A DNA stretch of 64,000 nucleotides from Exiguobacterium algae. GTDB lineage: Bacteria; Bacillota; Bacilli; Exiguobacteriales; Exiguobacteriaceae. A program made the translations under genes and the position numbers. Shown in pieces: positions 32,256-40,087 of this stretch. The notes beneath the pieces were generated by a model, which worked only from the letters and a program-made list of their open reading frames with translations, was not told where the DNA came from and made no database searches. Where the stretch lies: contig NZ_JACSKZ010000001.1 of the NCBI RefSeq assembly GCF_018617875.1, positions 930,001 to 994,000 of the forward strand, in the 5' to 3' direction. Each line of letters opens with the position of its first letter. Positions within the stretch are counted from its first letter, which is position 1.

Positions 32256-33755
32256 ATGTATACAATCGGTGTCGATATCGGGACGACGAGCACGAAAGCC
32301 GTCCTGTTCGAAAACGAAACCCAACTGGCGGTGCACAACGTGTTGTACCCGCTCCTCACTCCCGATACGGAGACGGCCGAGCAAGATCCGGTCGTCATCT
32401 ACGGGGCCGTGCTTGAAGCGATCAGCTCCGTCCGGGCCAAGGCGGATGGACCGGTCCGTTTCGCCTCGTTCAGCTCGGCGATGCACAGCTTGATCGCCCT
32501 CGATGAACACGGTCACCCGCTCACGAACAGTATCACCTGGGCGGACAGCCGGGCGAACGGCTATACGAAAGAAATCAAACGCGACTTCGATGCGACGGGG
32601 CTCCATATGCGGACCGGCACACCGGTGCACCCGATGGCCCCATTATCCAAGCTCCGCTGGATGAAGCACGAGATGCCCGACCTGTTCGAGCGGGCGGCAA
32701 AGTTCGTCTCGATCAAAGAGTACGTCTTCTACCGTCTGACGGGTCACTTCGTCGTCGACCACTCCATCGCCTCGGCGACGGGCTTGTTCAATCTGAAGGA
32801 AACAGATTGGGACACGGAAGCGCTCGCCATCGCCGGCGTCACTCCGGACCGTCTGTCGACGCTCGTCCCGACGACCGCGATCCTGTCTCTTAAAGAAGAC
32901 ATCGCCGACATGCTCGGTTGGGACTTCCCGCTCGTCATCGGGGCGAGCGACGGGGTACTCTCGAACCTTGGGGTCGGGGCGTTTGAACCGGGTGTCGTCG
33001 CCGTGACCGTCGGCACGAGTGGTGCCATCCGGACAGTCGTCCGCGAGCCGGTCGAGGATGCGAAAAGCCGGATCTTCTGTTATGCCTTGACCGACAAGCA
33101 TTGGGTCATCGGGGGCCCCGTCAACAACGGCGGGATCATCCTGCGCTGGCTCCGCGACGAGTTCGCGGCGAGTGAGGTCGAGACCGCGAAACGGCTCGGG
33201 ATCGATGCGTATGACGTGTTGACCCGAATCGCCGAGACGGTCAAGCCGGGGGCTGACGGTTTACTCTTCCATCCGTATTTGATGGGCGAACGGGCCCCGT
33301 TATGGGATTCAAACGCACGCGGTTCTTTCTTTGGGCTGAGCATCCATCATAAGCGCGAGCACTTTATCCGCGCCGTGCTCGAAGGGGTCATCTTCAACCT
33401 GTACACGGTCATGTTGGCACTAGACGAGATGACGGGTGCACCGAGCCGAATCCATGCGACGGGCGGTTTTGCCCAATCGAAGCTCTGGCGCCAGATGATG
33501 GCTGACATCTTCGACACGCCGGTTGTCGTCCCGGAGAGTCATGAGAGCTCGTGCCTCGGTGCGGTCATGCTCGGGCACTATGCGTTCGGCGACATCGACG
33601 ACTTCACCGCCGTCCCGCAAGTGACCCATGAACATCGTCCGGATGCTGAAGCGACGAGCATTTATCGGGAGCTGTTGCCGATCTACATTCGGCTGTCACG
33701 CCACTTCAAGGAAGAGTATGATGCCATCTCCGCGTTTCAGCGGAAGCATGTATGA
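32256..33755 (+). CDS. gntK: Gluconokinase, FGGY family
   Basis: A 499-residue FGGY carbohydrate kinase, as in Gram-positive gluconate operons (unlike the short P-loop GntK of enterics). N-terminal ATPase-fold loop VDIGTTSTKAVLFE, SITWADSRA, the GASDGVLSNLGVGA and VTVGTSGAIRT phosphate loops, FHPYLMGERAPLWDSNARGSFFG and the signature HATGGFAQSKLWRQMMADIF. It makes 6-phosphogluconate for the dehydrogenase two genes upstream. A GGAAGTG ribosome site precedes the ATG. It ends the operon at a strong terminator. Confidence 0.93.
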   Translation: MYTIGVDIGTTSTKAVLFENETQLAVHNVLYPLLTPDTETAEQDPVVIYGAVLEAISSVRAKADGPVRFASFSSAMHSLIALDEHGHPLTNSITWADSRANGYTKEIKRDFDATGLHMRTGTPVHPMAPLSKLRWMKHEMPDLFERAAKFVSIKEYVFYRLTGHFVVDHSIASATGLFNLKETDWDTEALAIAGVTPDRLSTLVPTTAILSLKEDIADMLGWDFPLVIGASDGVLSNLGVGAFEPGVVAVTVGTSGAIRTVVREPVEDAKSRIFCYALTDKHWVIGGPVNNGGIILRWLRDEFAASEVETAKRLGIDAYDVLTRIAETVKPGADGLLFHPYLMGERAPLWDSNARGSFFGLSIHHKREHFIRAVLEGVIFNLYTVMLALDEMTGAPSRIHATGGFAQSKLWRQMMADIFDTPVVVPESHESSCLGAVMLGHYAFGDIDDFTAVPQVTHEHRPDAEATSIYRELLPIYIRLSRHFKEEYDAISAFQRKHV

Positions 33756-33756
33756 G

Positions 33757-33789
33757 AAAAGCCGAGCCCATAGGGTTCGGCTTTTTTTT
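33757..33789 (+). terminator. Bidirectional terminator after gluconokinase
   Basis: AAAAGCCGAGCCC, ATA, GGGTTCGGCTTTT with a run of eight T on plus; the A run serves the convergent DHFR-like gene, whose stop codon touches the hairpin. Confidence 0.85.
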
Positions 33790-34307
33790 CATCTCTCGTA
33801 CGTCATCATGACGAACTGTCCAGACGTTCGCTGACCCATCAGCTTCAGCTTCGTCTCTTTCGTGCCTTCCGGGAAAAGCGGGATCCCTTCGCCGAGCACG
33901 ACCGGGGCGATGGCGATCTCGTAGCGGTCAATCAACCCTTGTTCCATTGCGGACTGGATTACTTCTCCGCCCCCGACGAGCCAGATATCCTGTTCGACCT
34001 CTTCTTTCAAACGCTCCATGAGTTGCTCGATCGGTTCATCCGTGAACGTGACGTACTCGGCTTCCCGATTCGAGTTCCGTGTCAGGATGTAATTCGGGAT
34101 GTCCGGGTACGGATACTGCTCAGGTGACAGTTGCAGCACTTCCTCGTAGGTTTTCCGTCCCATGACGACGGCACCGACCGTCTTGAAAAACTCGGCGTAT
34201 CCGTTGTCCCCTTCCCCATCTACTTCAAACAACCAGTCGAGCTGGTCGTTCGACCGGGCGATTTTCCCATCGAGACTCATCGCAATGTATAATACGACAT
34301 TCGGCAT
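33789..34307 (-). CDS. Dihydrofolate reductase-like protein (RibD C-terminal fold)
   Basis: A 172-residue member of the dihydrofolate reductase family (YwjB/YyaP-like): VVLYIAMSLDGKIARSNDQLDWL at the N-terminus, GAVVMGRKTYEEVL, IPNYILTRN, IWLVGGGEVIQSAMEQGLIDRYEIAIAPVVLGEGIPLF. It should bind NADPH; the substrate is unknown and it is not the housekeeping FolA. GGAGGAACAC precedes two ATGs (34310, 34307). It is divergent from the WYL-domain regulator at 34383, 75 bp away, and is its likely target. Confidence 0.85.
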   Translation of the reverse strand: MPNVVLYIAMSLDGKIARSNDQLDWLFEVDGEGDNGYAEFFKTVGAVVMGRKTYEEVLQLSPEQYPYPDIPNYILTRNSNREAEYVTFTDEPIEQLMERLKEEVEQDIWLVGGGEVIQSAMEQGLIDRYEIAIAPVVLGEGIPLFPEGTKETKLKLMGQRTSGQFVMMTYER

Positions 34308-34382
34308 CATGTGTTCCTCCTTGATTCGTGATACCTTCAGCTTAACGACTAAATACGACAAAAGATGACGGGAATGATGAGT

Positions 34383-35273
34383 ATGAAAAAAAGACATCTA
34401 CAACTGATTCGACTACTCAATCGCGGACGACGTTTCACCGCTGAAGAACTGGCTCAAGAGACAGGCGCCTCTATCCGGACGATTCAGCGGGATATGCTGT
34501 CGCTCGAGGGACTTGGTTATCCGATCTGGAGTGTGCCCGGGATCGGTGGTGGCTATGAGATGCTACCGAACCGGTTGTTGCCACCGCTCCACCTCCGCGA
34601 ACAAGAAGCAGTCGCCCTATACCTCACGCTCAAATGGATGGAACAAATCTCGGACGTGCCATTTGGTGATGTAAGAAATACGCTGTCCGATTGGTACGTG
34701 AACGAGCTACCGCAAGACTTGGAGACGAAGATTCATCGATTGGAACGAAACATCCTATGGCTCGGGAACAAACAGATTCCAAAGGCTCCGTTCACGAAAG
34801 ACATCTATCAGGCGGTCGAACGTCGAAACAAGGTAGAGATGACGTATCGAACGACGAACGGATCACGTACGTTCACCGTCGCTCCGGTCGGCATGGCACT
34901 CCTCGATTTAAAATGGTACGTCTTCGGGCTCTCCGAACTCGGATTCCGGCAATACCGAATCGATCGAGTGAAGGCGGTTCGTCTTCTAGAGGAGACTTTT
35001 GAATCGGAGGATTTGCTGACCTTAATCCAGGCAAATGATGAACGGGGCGGTGTGACCGTTCAACTCGAACTAACCCCACTCGGTCGTCGTTTGCTTGAAG
35101 ATGTATTACCCGATATCGATGAGTTAAATGAGTGGGCGGTACCCGAAGAAGAACTGCCGTTTTTGTCGAGGCAGTTGTTGAAAGCAGGGGCTGAAGTGGA
35201 GGTCAAATCGCCAAGTAAGTTGCGAGAAATGATGAAGGGGCATGCGGAGCGTTTAAGGAATATGTACATTTAA
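34383..35273 (+). CDS. YafY-type HTH/WYL-domain transcriptional regulator
   Basis: About 296 residues. N-terminal HTH_11 (about 1-60, LNRGRRFTAEELAQETGASIRTIQRDMLSLEGLGYPI) and a WYL region (about 130-215; FTKDIYQAVERRNKVEMTYRTTNG, LDLKWYVFGLSELGFRQYRIDRVKAV), followed by a WCX extension. WYL domains bind nucleotides or small ligands. The exact start is uncertain among clustered ATGs (34365, 34374, 34377, 34383); the last fits family N-termini. It faces the DHFR-like gene and probably controls it. Confidence 0.85.
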   Translation: MKKRHLQLIRLLNRGRRFTAEELAQETGASIRTIQRDMLSLEGLGYPIWSVPGIGGGYEMLPNRLLPPLHLREQEAVALYLTLKWMEQISDVPFGDVRNTLSDWYVNELPQDLETKIHRLERNILWLGNKQIPKAPFTKDIYQAVERRNKVEMTYRTTNGSRTFTVAPVGMALLDLKWYVFGLSELGFRQYRIDRVKAVRLLEETFESEDLLTLIQANDERGGVTVQLELTPLGRRLLEDVLPDIDELNEWAVPEEELPFLSRQLLKAGAEVEVKSPSKLREMMKGHAERLRNMYI

Positions 35274-35274
35274 C

Positions 35275-35316
35275 AAACACCCAGTGAATCCAATCCAACG
35301 ATTCACTGGGTGTTTT
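35275..35316 (+). terminator. Bidirectional terminator between WYL and Lrp genes
   Basis: AAACACCCAGTGAATC pairs perfectly with GATTCACTGGGTGTTT around a 9-base loop. The Lrp-type gene's stop codon lies in one arm. Confidence 0.85.
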
Positions 35317-35719
35317 GGTCAATGACGAGTGATAGTTTGTAGTTCACGTATTTGCTGAGTCCATCTAAAAAAGCATTCAGTTCTTGATTCGTCGGGAAGC
35401 GACACTCGAGTAGATAGCAGCCATCCCCGCTCACCTTGTAGTTATGTCGCACGTATTGCCGATGCTCTTTAAGAAAGAGAAGGTACGGATCATGAAATGT
35501 ACTTGTCGTGTAAATCGTAATCATCGCATGAATCGGCAGACCGATTCGTTCTTCATTGATTCGAATCGTGTACCCTTCGATGATTCCAAGGTCTTCTAAC
35601 TTTTTAACCCGTGTGGCTGTTGCTTGCCCCGTCAAGTGAACAAGTTCTCCTAATTCCTTCATCGTCATCCGACTATTTTGTTGCAAGGCTTCAATGATGC
35701 GGCGATCTGTTGCGTCCAT
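35303..35719 (-). CDS. Lrp/AsnC-family transcriptional regulator
   Basis: A 138-residue regulator: winged helix-turn-helix (about 1-55, DATDRRIIEALQQNSRMTMKELGELVHLTGQATATRVKKLEDLGII) and a C-terminal RAM ligand-binding/oligomerisation domain (about 62-135). ATG 35719 has AAAGGAGTG. It is divergent from the MBL-fold hydrolase gene; a perfect 10-bp inverted repeat sits between them, just upstream of its own ribosome site. Autoregulation and control of the hydrolase are likely. Confidence 0.88.
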   Translation of the reverse strand: MDATDRRIIEALQQNSRMTMKELGELVHLTGQATATRVKKLEDLGIIEGYTIRINEERIGLPIHAMITIYTTSTFHDPYLLFLKEHRQYVRHNYKVSGDGCYLLECRFPTNQELNAFLDGLSKYVNYKLSLVIDQNTQ

Positions 35720-35735
35720 GTGTTCACTCCTTTCA

Positions 35736-35769
35736 TCATTCAAGTAAATCGATAAAAAGACTTGAATGA
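35736..35769. promoter_or_regulatory. Inverted repeat between the Lrp and MBL genes
   Basis: TCATTCAAGT (35736-35745) and its exact reverse complement ACTTGAATGA (35760-35769) with 14 bp between. A smaller palindrome GTTTTACAAAAC follows at 35776-35787. Probable Lrp-type operator for the divergent pair. Confidence 0.55.
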
Positions 35770-35837
35770 AGTGATGTTTTACAAAACGGGTACGTTCTAC
35801 ACTACATATATACTACATGGAAAAAGGAGAATCACCT

Positions 35838-36599
35838 ATGAACATTCAATTAATCCGAAATGCGACACTCCGCCTTGAATATGCTGGAAAGACGTTTCTC
35901 ATCGATCCGTTTCTTGCGAAGAAAGGCACATATCCACCTTTCCCAAACTCGGCACGTCAAGATGAGCACAACCCACTCGTTGAATTGCCGATTTCGATTG
36001 AAAATCTTCTACATGGAATTGACGCCGTCATCTTGACTCATCTTCATCTCGACCACTATGACGAAGTCGCAAAAGAAGCACTTTCAAAAGAGCTTCCGAT
36101 TTTCGTTCAAAACGAGGCAGACCAGAACACGATTCAACAGGATGGATTCAAAGACGTTCGCGTGCTGACTGAATCGACCGAATTCGAAGATGTTCATCTC
36201 TCCAAAACGGTCGGTGAGCATGGTCGAGGCGACATCTTATCGTTGACTGGTGAAGTGTGCGGTGTCGTCTTTACACATAAAACTGAAAAAACGTTATACG
36301 TTGCTGGGGATACAGTTTGGTATGATGGTGTCGCTGAAACCATTCAATCGCATCGCCCAGAGGTGATCGTCGTCAATGCGGGAGACAATCAATTCTTAGA
36401 AGGTGGCTCGCTCGTCATGAATGAAGTGGACGTACGTCATGTAGCAGAAGCTGCCCCGGAAGCTAGCATCATTGCGGTCCATATGGAGGCAGTGAACCAC
36501 TGGAACTTGTCACGGACTGACTTACGCTCTTATGCACAAGAACATGAATTTGCCAACCAACTATTTGTTCCTGAAGACGGTGAATCAATCAGTCTATAA
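35838..36599 (+). CDS. MBL-fold metal-dependent hydrolase
   Basis: A 253-residue metallo-beta-lactamase-fold protein of the UlaG/YtnP-like group: RNATLRLEYAGKTFLIDPFLAKKG, the zinc motif THLHLDHYD (HxHxDH), GEHGRG, LYVAGDTVWYDGV and a C-terminal HMEAVNHWNLSR. Two-metal hydrolase; the substrate is not evident. AAAGGAGAATCACC precedes ATG 35838. By eye it is less GC-rich than genes left of 34 kb, as are its neighbours to 38 kb. It is probably regulated by the divergent Lrp-type protein. Confidence 0.87.
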   Translation: MNIQLIRNATLRLEYAGKTFLIDPFLAKKGTYPPFPNSARQDEHNPLVELPISIENLLHGIDAVILTHLHLDHYDEVAKEALSKELPIFVQNEADQNTIQQDGFKDVRVLTESTEFEDVHLSKTVGEHGRGDILSLTGEVCGVVFTHKTEKTLYVAGDTVWYDGVAETIQSHRPEVIVVNAGDNQFLEGGSLVMNEVDVRHVAEAAPEASIIAVHMEAVNHWNLSRTDLRSYAQEHEFANQLFVPEDGESISL

Positions 36600-36603
36600 C
36601 AGA

Positions 36604-36634
36604 AGTCTCCTGGAAGATGACCTTCCAGGAGACT
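36604..36634 (+). terminator. Terminator between the MBL gene and the YdcZ pair
   Basis: AGTCTCCTGGAAG pairs perfectly with CTTCCAGGAGACT; T-rich sequence TTATTAT follows on plus. Convergent genes end on both sides. Confidence 0.7.
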
Positions 36635-36637
36635 TTA

Positions 36638-37120
36638 TTATGAGGCAATCGATTTGGAAGTAGGCCCTTCTTTCGCTTGTTTTACGTTCCCTACATACAA
36701 TAACCGCAATGCGACAATCATCAAAATCAACGCAATCAACCGTTTCGTGTCGAATGGAATCACAGCACCTTCGAACCATCCGAAATGGTCAATTACCATT
36801 CCCATCGACAGTTGACCGATGATAGCGGCTAGATTTGCTGCGATGACACCGATTTTTGGTACTGCTAAAATCGTCAAAAATAAATAACCTACCCCGAGCC
36901 ACACGGCACTAAGTTGCCAAATCGGAGCGTCTAAAATGCTTAAAATCTTCCCGCTGCCAAAGAACAAAACGAGTAAGAACAACATCATGGCTCCCGTAAT
37001 GAATGTTAAAAATGCACTTTCTAATGTACCGGCTTTACGGCTGAACGCGCCGTTCACAGAAGATTGAGCACTGAGGAGCGCGCCTCCAAGAACGGTGACG
37101 AGCAATAATAAGATAGACAT
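36638..37120 (-). CDS. YdcZ-family DMT transporter subunit
   Basis: A 160-residue membrane protein of the YdcZ (DUF606) half-size DMT family, five helices, starting MSILLLLVTVLGGALLSAQSSVNGAFSRKAGTLESAF and with AVWLGVGYLFLTILAVPKIGV and GQLSMGMVIDHFGWF. Such halves work as pairs in the membrane; the next gene upstream, 16 bp away, encodes the partner. CGGGAGG precedes the ATG. Substrate unknown. The pair is probably controlled by the ArsR-type protein next door. Confidence 0.85.
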   Translation of the reverse strand: MSILLLLVTVLGGALLSAQSSVNGAFSRKAGTLESAFLTFITGAMMLFLLVLFFGSGKILSILDAPIWQLSAVWLGVGYLFLTILAVPKIGVIAANLAAIIGQLSMGMVIDHFGWFEGAVIPFDTKRLIALILMIVALRLLYVGNVKQAKEGPTSKSIAS

Positions 37121-37136
37121 GTTTGCAACCTCCCGA

Positions 37137-37565
37137 TTAATAGATTAAGAATAACGATACGATCATCAGTGCGACCGCAATGATTTTTTCTTTTCGTACT
37201 GTCACTTTCGGACTTCCAAGCCAACCGTTGTGTTCGATTACCATCGACATGATCAATTGACCGACGACGACACTACTCATTGCCATACCGACTCCAATCA
37301 ACGGAATCCCGACGACAAGAATCGTGAGATAAATCAATCCAAGTAGTCCACCTGTCAACTGCCACTTCGGCGCTTCTTTCGTATACGACAATTTGCCTTT
37401 ACCGAAGAATAATAACGCCACACCTAAAATAATCGTACCGACGGCAAAGTTGTATAGACTACTTTCAAGTTTTCCAATCGTTTCTCCTAAACTCGCATAC
37501 ATCGCTCCTTCAAGGCTGAGCGCCACACCCGCTAAAAAAGCGAGGACATAAAAGATTGATTTCAT
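37137..37565 (-). CDS. YdcZ-family DMT transporter subunit
   Basis: A 142-residue five-helix protein homologous to the 36638 product (MKSIFYVLAFLAGVALSLEGAMYASLGETIGKLESSLYNFAVG; GGLLGLIYLTILVVGIPLIGVGMAMSSVVVGQLIMSMVIEHNGWLG). ATG 37565 follows GGAGGAAGGC. First gene of a two-gene transporter operon; its promoter contains the TTCGA-N6-TCGAA repeat also found in the arsR-type promoter. Confidence 0.85.
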   Translation of the reverse strand: MKSIFYVLAFLAGVALSLEGAMYASLGETIGKLESSLYNFAVGTIILGVALLFFGKGKLSYTKEAPKWQLTGGLLGLIYLTILVVGIPLIGVGMAMSSVVVGQLIMSMVIEHNGWLGSPKVTVRKEKIIAVALMIVSLFLIY

Positions 37566-37592
37566 ACTGCCTTCCTCCATTTCCATACACTG

Positions 37593-37623
37593 CTTATATC
37601 TACATTTCGAGAAAAGTCGAAAT
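37593..37623 (-). promoter_or_regulatory. Promoter and operator of the YdcZ pair
   Basis: Minus strand TTCGAC (37621-37616), 17-bp spacer, TATAAG (37598-37593). The inverted repeat ATTTCGA-N6-TCGAAAT (37604-37623) covers the -35 and spacer. Same repeat as at 37971-37989. Confidence 0.65.
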
Positions 37624-37641
37624 TAAAAGCGTGGAAAAGAG

Positions 37642-37959
37642 TCAAAGATCTTCTCCGATATACCGAGACAGTTCTTGGAGCACTTCTTCATTTCTTCGAT
37701 AGTACGTCCACTGCCCGTGTCGCTCAGACTCTAACAAGCCAACGCTTTGCATCATTTTTAAATAATGTGAGACCGTCGATGGGGATAACGTAGTCTTTTC
37801 CTGGATATCCCCAACGCATACGCCTCCTTTCTCGCTCATATTTTTCGTAAGATGCGCTGTCGGTTTGTCGAAGTGACGCATCGGTTCTTTCAACCAATGC
37901 AACATTTCGAGCCTCGTCTCATTTCCCAACACTTTAAATAGTTCCACAGCATTTTTCAT
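37642..37959 (-). CDS. ArsR-family winged-helix repressor
   Basis: A 105-residue ArsR/SmtB-fold regulator: AVELFKVLGNETRLEMLHWLKEP, GVCVGDIQEKTTLSPSTVSHYLKMMQSVGLLESERHGQWTYYRRNEEVLQELSRYI. The classical ELCVCDL metal site is replaced by GGVCVGDI with a single Cys, so metal sensing is doubtful. The ribosome site is weak. Its TTGACA promoter carries a TTCGA-N6-TCGAA operator in the spacer and the same operator lies in the YdcZ promoter, so it likely represses itself and the transporter pair. Confidence 0.88.
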   Translation of the reverse strand: MKNAVELFKVLGNETRLEMLHWLKEPMRHFDKPTAHLTKNMSEKGGVCVGDIQEKTTLSPSTVSHYLKMMQSVGLLESERHGQWTYYRRNEEVLQELSRYIGEDL

Positions 37960-37965
37960 ACGCTC

Positions 37966-37994
37966 ATGTTATTCGATAATTCTCGAAATGTCAA
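37966..37994 (-). promoter_or_regulatory. Promoter and operator of the ArsR-type gene
   Basis: Minus strand TTGACA (37994-37989), 17-bp spacer, TAACAT (37971-37966). The spacer is filled by the inverted repeat TTCGA-TAATTC-TCGAA (37972-37987 on plus), so a bound dimer would exclude polymerase. Confidence 0.7.
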
Positions 37995-38020
37995 AAGGAA
38001 TGGCTTTCATCAATCCAACT

Positions 38021-38048
38021 AAAAAAATCCCTCAGAAGTCTGAGGGAT
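38021..38048 (-). terminator. Terminator of the cytidine deaminase gene
   Basis: Minus strand ATCCCTCA-GACTTC-TGAGGGAT followed by T6, just after the cdd stop. Confidence 0.85.
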
Positions 38049-38054
38049 CGATAC

Positions 38055-38453
38055 TTACATATCCAAATCTGTGAACGCGAGCGGGACGAGCTCCCCGAGC
38101 GTCACTTCTTTCACATCGGCGTTGCCGTTTGTGAGGAGTACTTTAAAGTCAGGACCTCCGAACTCAACCATGACCTGGCGGCAGATACTGCAAGGTGGCA
38201 AGAAGTCTTCCGTATCCCCAGACACGGCAACCGCTTCGAAGTCACCTTTTTTGTATCCTTGCGCGACGGCTGTGAAAATGGCTGTACGCTCTGCACAGTT
38301 TGTTGCTCCGAACGAGACGTTTTCGACGTTGACGCCATCGATGACCGTGCCGTCCTTCATGAGAAGTGCCGCTCCGACGCGGAACTTCGAATATGGTGAA
38401 TACGCATTGTCCTTTAATTGGCGTGCGCGCTCGACTAATTGTTGTTGGTTCAT
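38055..38453 (-). CDS. cdd: Cytidine deaminase
   Basis: Homotetrameric-type cytidine deaminase, 132 residues. AYSPYSKFRVGAALL (substrate Phe/Asn loop), GVNVENVSFGATNCAERTAIF (zinc Cys and catalytic Glu) and LPPCSICRQVMVEFG (two zinc Cys). It deaminates cytidine and deoxycytidine to the uridines for pyrimidine salvage. ATG 38453 follows AGAGGAC; the in-frame start at 38477 lies before that site. Monocistronic with its own terminator. Confidence 0.95.
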   Translation of the reverse strand: MNQQQLVERARQLKDNAYSPYSKFRVGAALLMKDGTVIDGVNVENVSFGATNCAERTAIFTAVAQGYKKGDFEAVAVSGDTEDFLPPCSICRQVMVEFGGPDFKVLLTNGNADVKEVTLGELVPLAFTDLDM

Positions 38454-38572
38454 GGAATCATGTCCTCTCTGATTCATAATGAACTGCTGCCAGTTCCCGT
38501 GCCTCGATTTTGGGCAGGATTTTTAGCATACACCTAGCCTATGGAGAAGTCAACGGCTTTTCTGGAACGCTT

Positions 38573-39127
38573 TCACGATTGTCGCAAAATCTTCACCAAT
38601 TGCTCATTGAGCAGTGCCGGCTCCTTTTGAAAGCCTTGCTCCGCCCACCAGATGATCATGCCGACAATCGCATTCGCCTGGTACGAACAAAACAACTCGT
38701 GATCGATTTCCTCCACTTGATGGGCGGCCGTGTCACGGAGGAGCAGTTTTCGAATTTCTTCGAACAATAAGTAGTAATAGGCGAGCGGAACCTGCTTTGA
38801 GAACACGATTCGATAAAAGTCAACATACGTCTTGACGTGGTGGAAGATGCGAACCGTCGACGGTTCGAGCTCGCGCGGATTCAGGAACTTCACGTGGCGA
38901 TAGGGTTCCTCATAGGAAGTAGCCAGGTCGGCCGTGATTTCTTGAAAATATTCCTCGAACACATCCTCGACCCGGTCGTAATGTAAATAGAACGTCCCCC
39001 GATTGACGTTCGCGACGCGACAGAGCTCTGAGATCGTCATCTGATCGATCGAACGATGCGTCAATAACTCGACGAGTGCCGTGTGGAGCGCTTGTTTCGT
39101 CTTCTGGACACGCAAGTCCGGTTTCAT
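38573..39127 (-). CDS. TetR-family transcriptional regulator
   Basis: A 184-residue TetR/AcrR-type regulator with the N-terminal helix-turn-helix (about 8-55, TKQALHTALVELLTHRSIDQMTISELCRVANVNRGTFYLHYDRVEDVFEEY) and an all-helical C-terminal domain of the TetR_C_7/YxaF-like sort. AAAGGAGTG precedes the ATG. It faces an SDR gene across a 138-bp gap with a near-perfect 22-bp palindrome directly after the SDR promoter; repression of the SDR is the simplest reading. Confidence 0.88.
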   Translation of the reverse strand: MKPDLRVQKTKQALHTALVELLTHRSIDQMTISELCRVANVNRGTFYLHYDRVEDVFEEYFQEITADLATSYEEPYRHVKFLNPRELEPSTVRIFHHVKTYVDFYRIVFSKQVPLAYYYLLFEEIRKLLLRDTAAHQVEEIDHELFCSYQANAIVGMIIWWAEQGFQKEPALLNEQLVKILRQS

Positions 39128-39197
39128 TTTTTTTCACTCCTTTCAACACTTCTTAGGAGAACTGTTGATTACTGAACACATCTCGTTTTATTGATGA

Positions 39198-39251
39198 TTG
39201 TAAGCGTTTTCTAAAGACTATTATAATAGTTATTGAACACTTGTTCAATAA
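39198..39251 (+). promoter_or_regulatory. SDR promoter with TetR-type palindromic operator
   Basis: TTGTAA (39198-39203), 18-bp spacer, TATAAT (39222-39227), followed at once by TTATTGAACA-CT-TGTTCAATAA (39230-39251), perfect 10-bp arms over the expected start point. Confidence 0.75.
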
Positions 39252-39265
39252 AAGGAGGAGTTTAC

Positions 39266-40015
39266 ATGCGGTTATCAGGAAAAGTGGCGATTGTTACCGG
39301 GGCGGCATCCGGGATGGGGAAAGCAATCGCAGAGCTGTATGCGAAAGAAGGCGCAAAGGTCGTCGTTTCGGACATGAACCTCGAAGGGGCCCAGGCGGTC
39401 GCCGAAGGCATATCAGGTGAAGCGGTCGCCATCCAGACGGATGTGACATCAGAAGAGGCACTCCAGCATTTGTTCGATGAGACGGTGAAAACGTATGGTC
39501 AGGTGGACATCCTCGTCAATAACGCCGGAATCATGGACGGGATGGAGCCGGTCGGCGAAATCTCTAATGAACGGTGGGACAAAGTGTTCGCCGTCAACAC
39601 GGTCTCTGTCATGAAGGCGATGCGAATCGCCGTCGATCTATTCACAACGCAAGGGCACGGCGTGATCGTCAATAACATTTCAGCCGGCGGCTTATACGGG
39701 GCACGAGCCGGCGCAGCTTATACGGCATCGAAGCACGCCGTCGTCGGATTGACGAAAAACACAGCCTTTATGTACGCCGACCAAAATATTCGCTGTAACG
39801 GGATCGCACCCGGCGCAGTCGCAACCAATATCGGTTCGACGATGACCGATATTAGCCAAGTCGGCATCGGACGTCAACAGCTCGGGATGGCCCTCAATCC
39901 ACGTGTGGGACAACCGGAAGAGATTGCCCAGCTTGCCTTGTTCCTCGGTTCGGATGAGTCCAGCTTCGTCAACGGACAGGTCGTGGCGATCGATGGTGGT
40001 TGGACCGCTTATTGA
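39266..40015 (+). CDS. SDR-family oxidoreductase (glucose dehydrogenase/FabG-like)
   Basis: Classical short-chain dehydrogenase, 249 residues. NAD(P) motif VTGAASGMGKAIA (about 10-22), NNAGIMDG, Ser in NNISAGGLYG, catalytic YTASK, then PGAVATNIGS and the C-terminal VNGQVVAIDGGWTAY. Asp in VVVSDMNLEG after strand two suggests NAD preference. The substrate is unknown. ATG 39266 follows AAAAGGAGGAG; the longer frame from 39233 would begin inside the operator. Controlled by the divergent TetR-type protein by inference. Confidence 0.9.
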   Translation: MRLSGKVAIVTGAASGMGKAIAELYAKEGAKVVVSDMNLEGAQAVAEGISGEAVAIQTDVTSEEALQHLFDETVKTYGQVDILVNNAGIMDGMEPVGEISNERWDKVFAVNTVSVMKAMRIAVDLFTTQGHGVIVNNISAGGLYGARAGAAYTASKHAVVGLTKNTAFMYADQNIRCNGIAPGAVATNIGSTMTDISQVGIGRQQLGMALNPRVGQPEEIAQLALFLGSDESSFVNGQVVAIDGGWTAY

Positions 40016-40031
40016 TTTCTTCATATAAAAC

Positions 40032-40075
40032 AAAGGAGTATGGTCCGCCTAGTCGAACCACACTCCTTTTTTCAT
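40032..40075 (+). terminator. Bidirectional terminator between SDR and ABC genes
   Basis: AAAGGAGT-A-TGGT pairs with ACCA-C-ACTCCTTT, followed by T6 on plus; T-rich sequence also follows on minus, where the siderophore operon ends. Confidence 0.75.
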
Positions 40076-40087
40076 TGAACCGATCCG

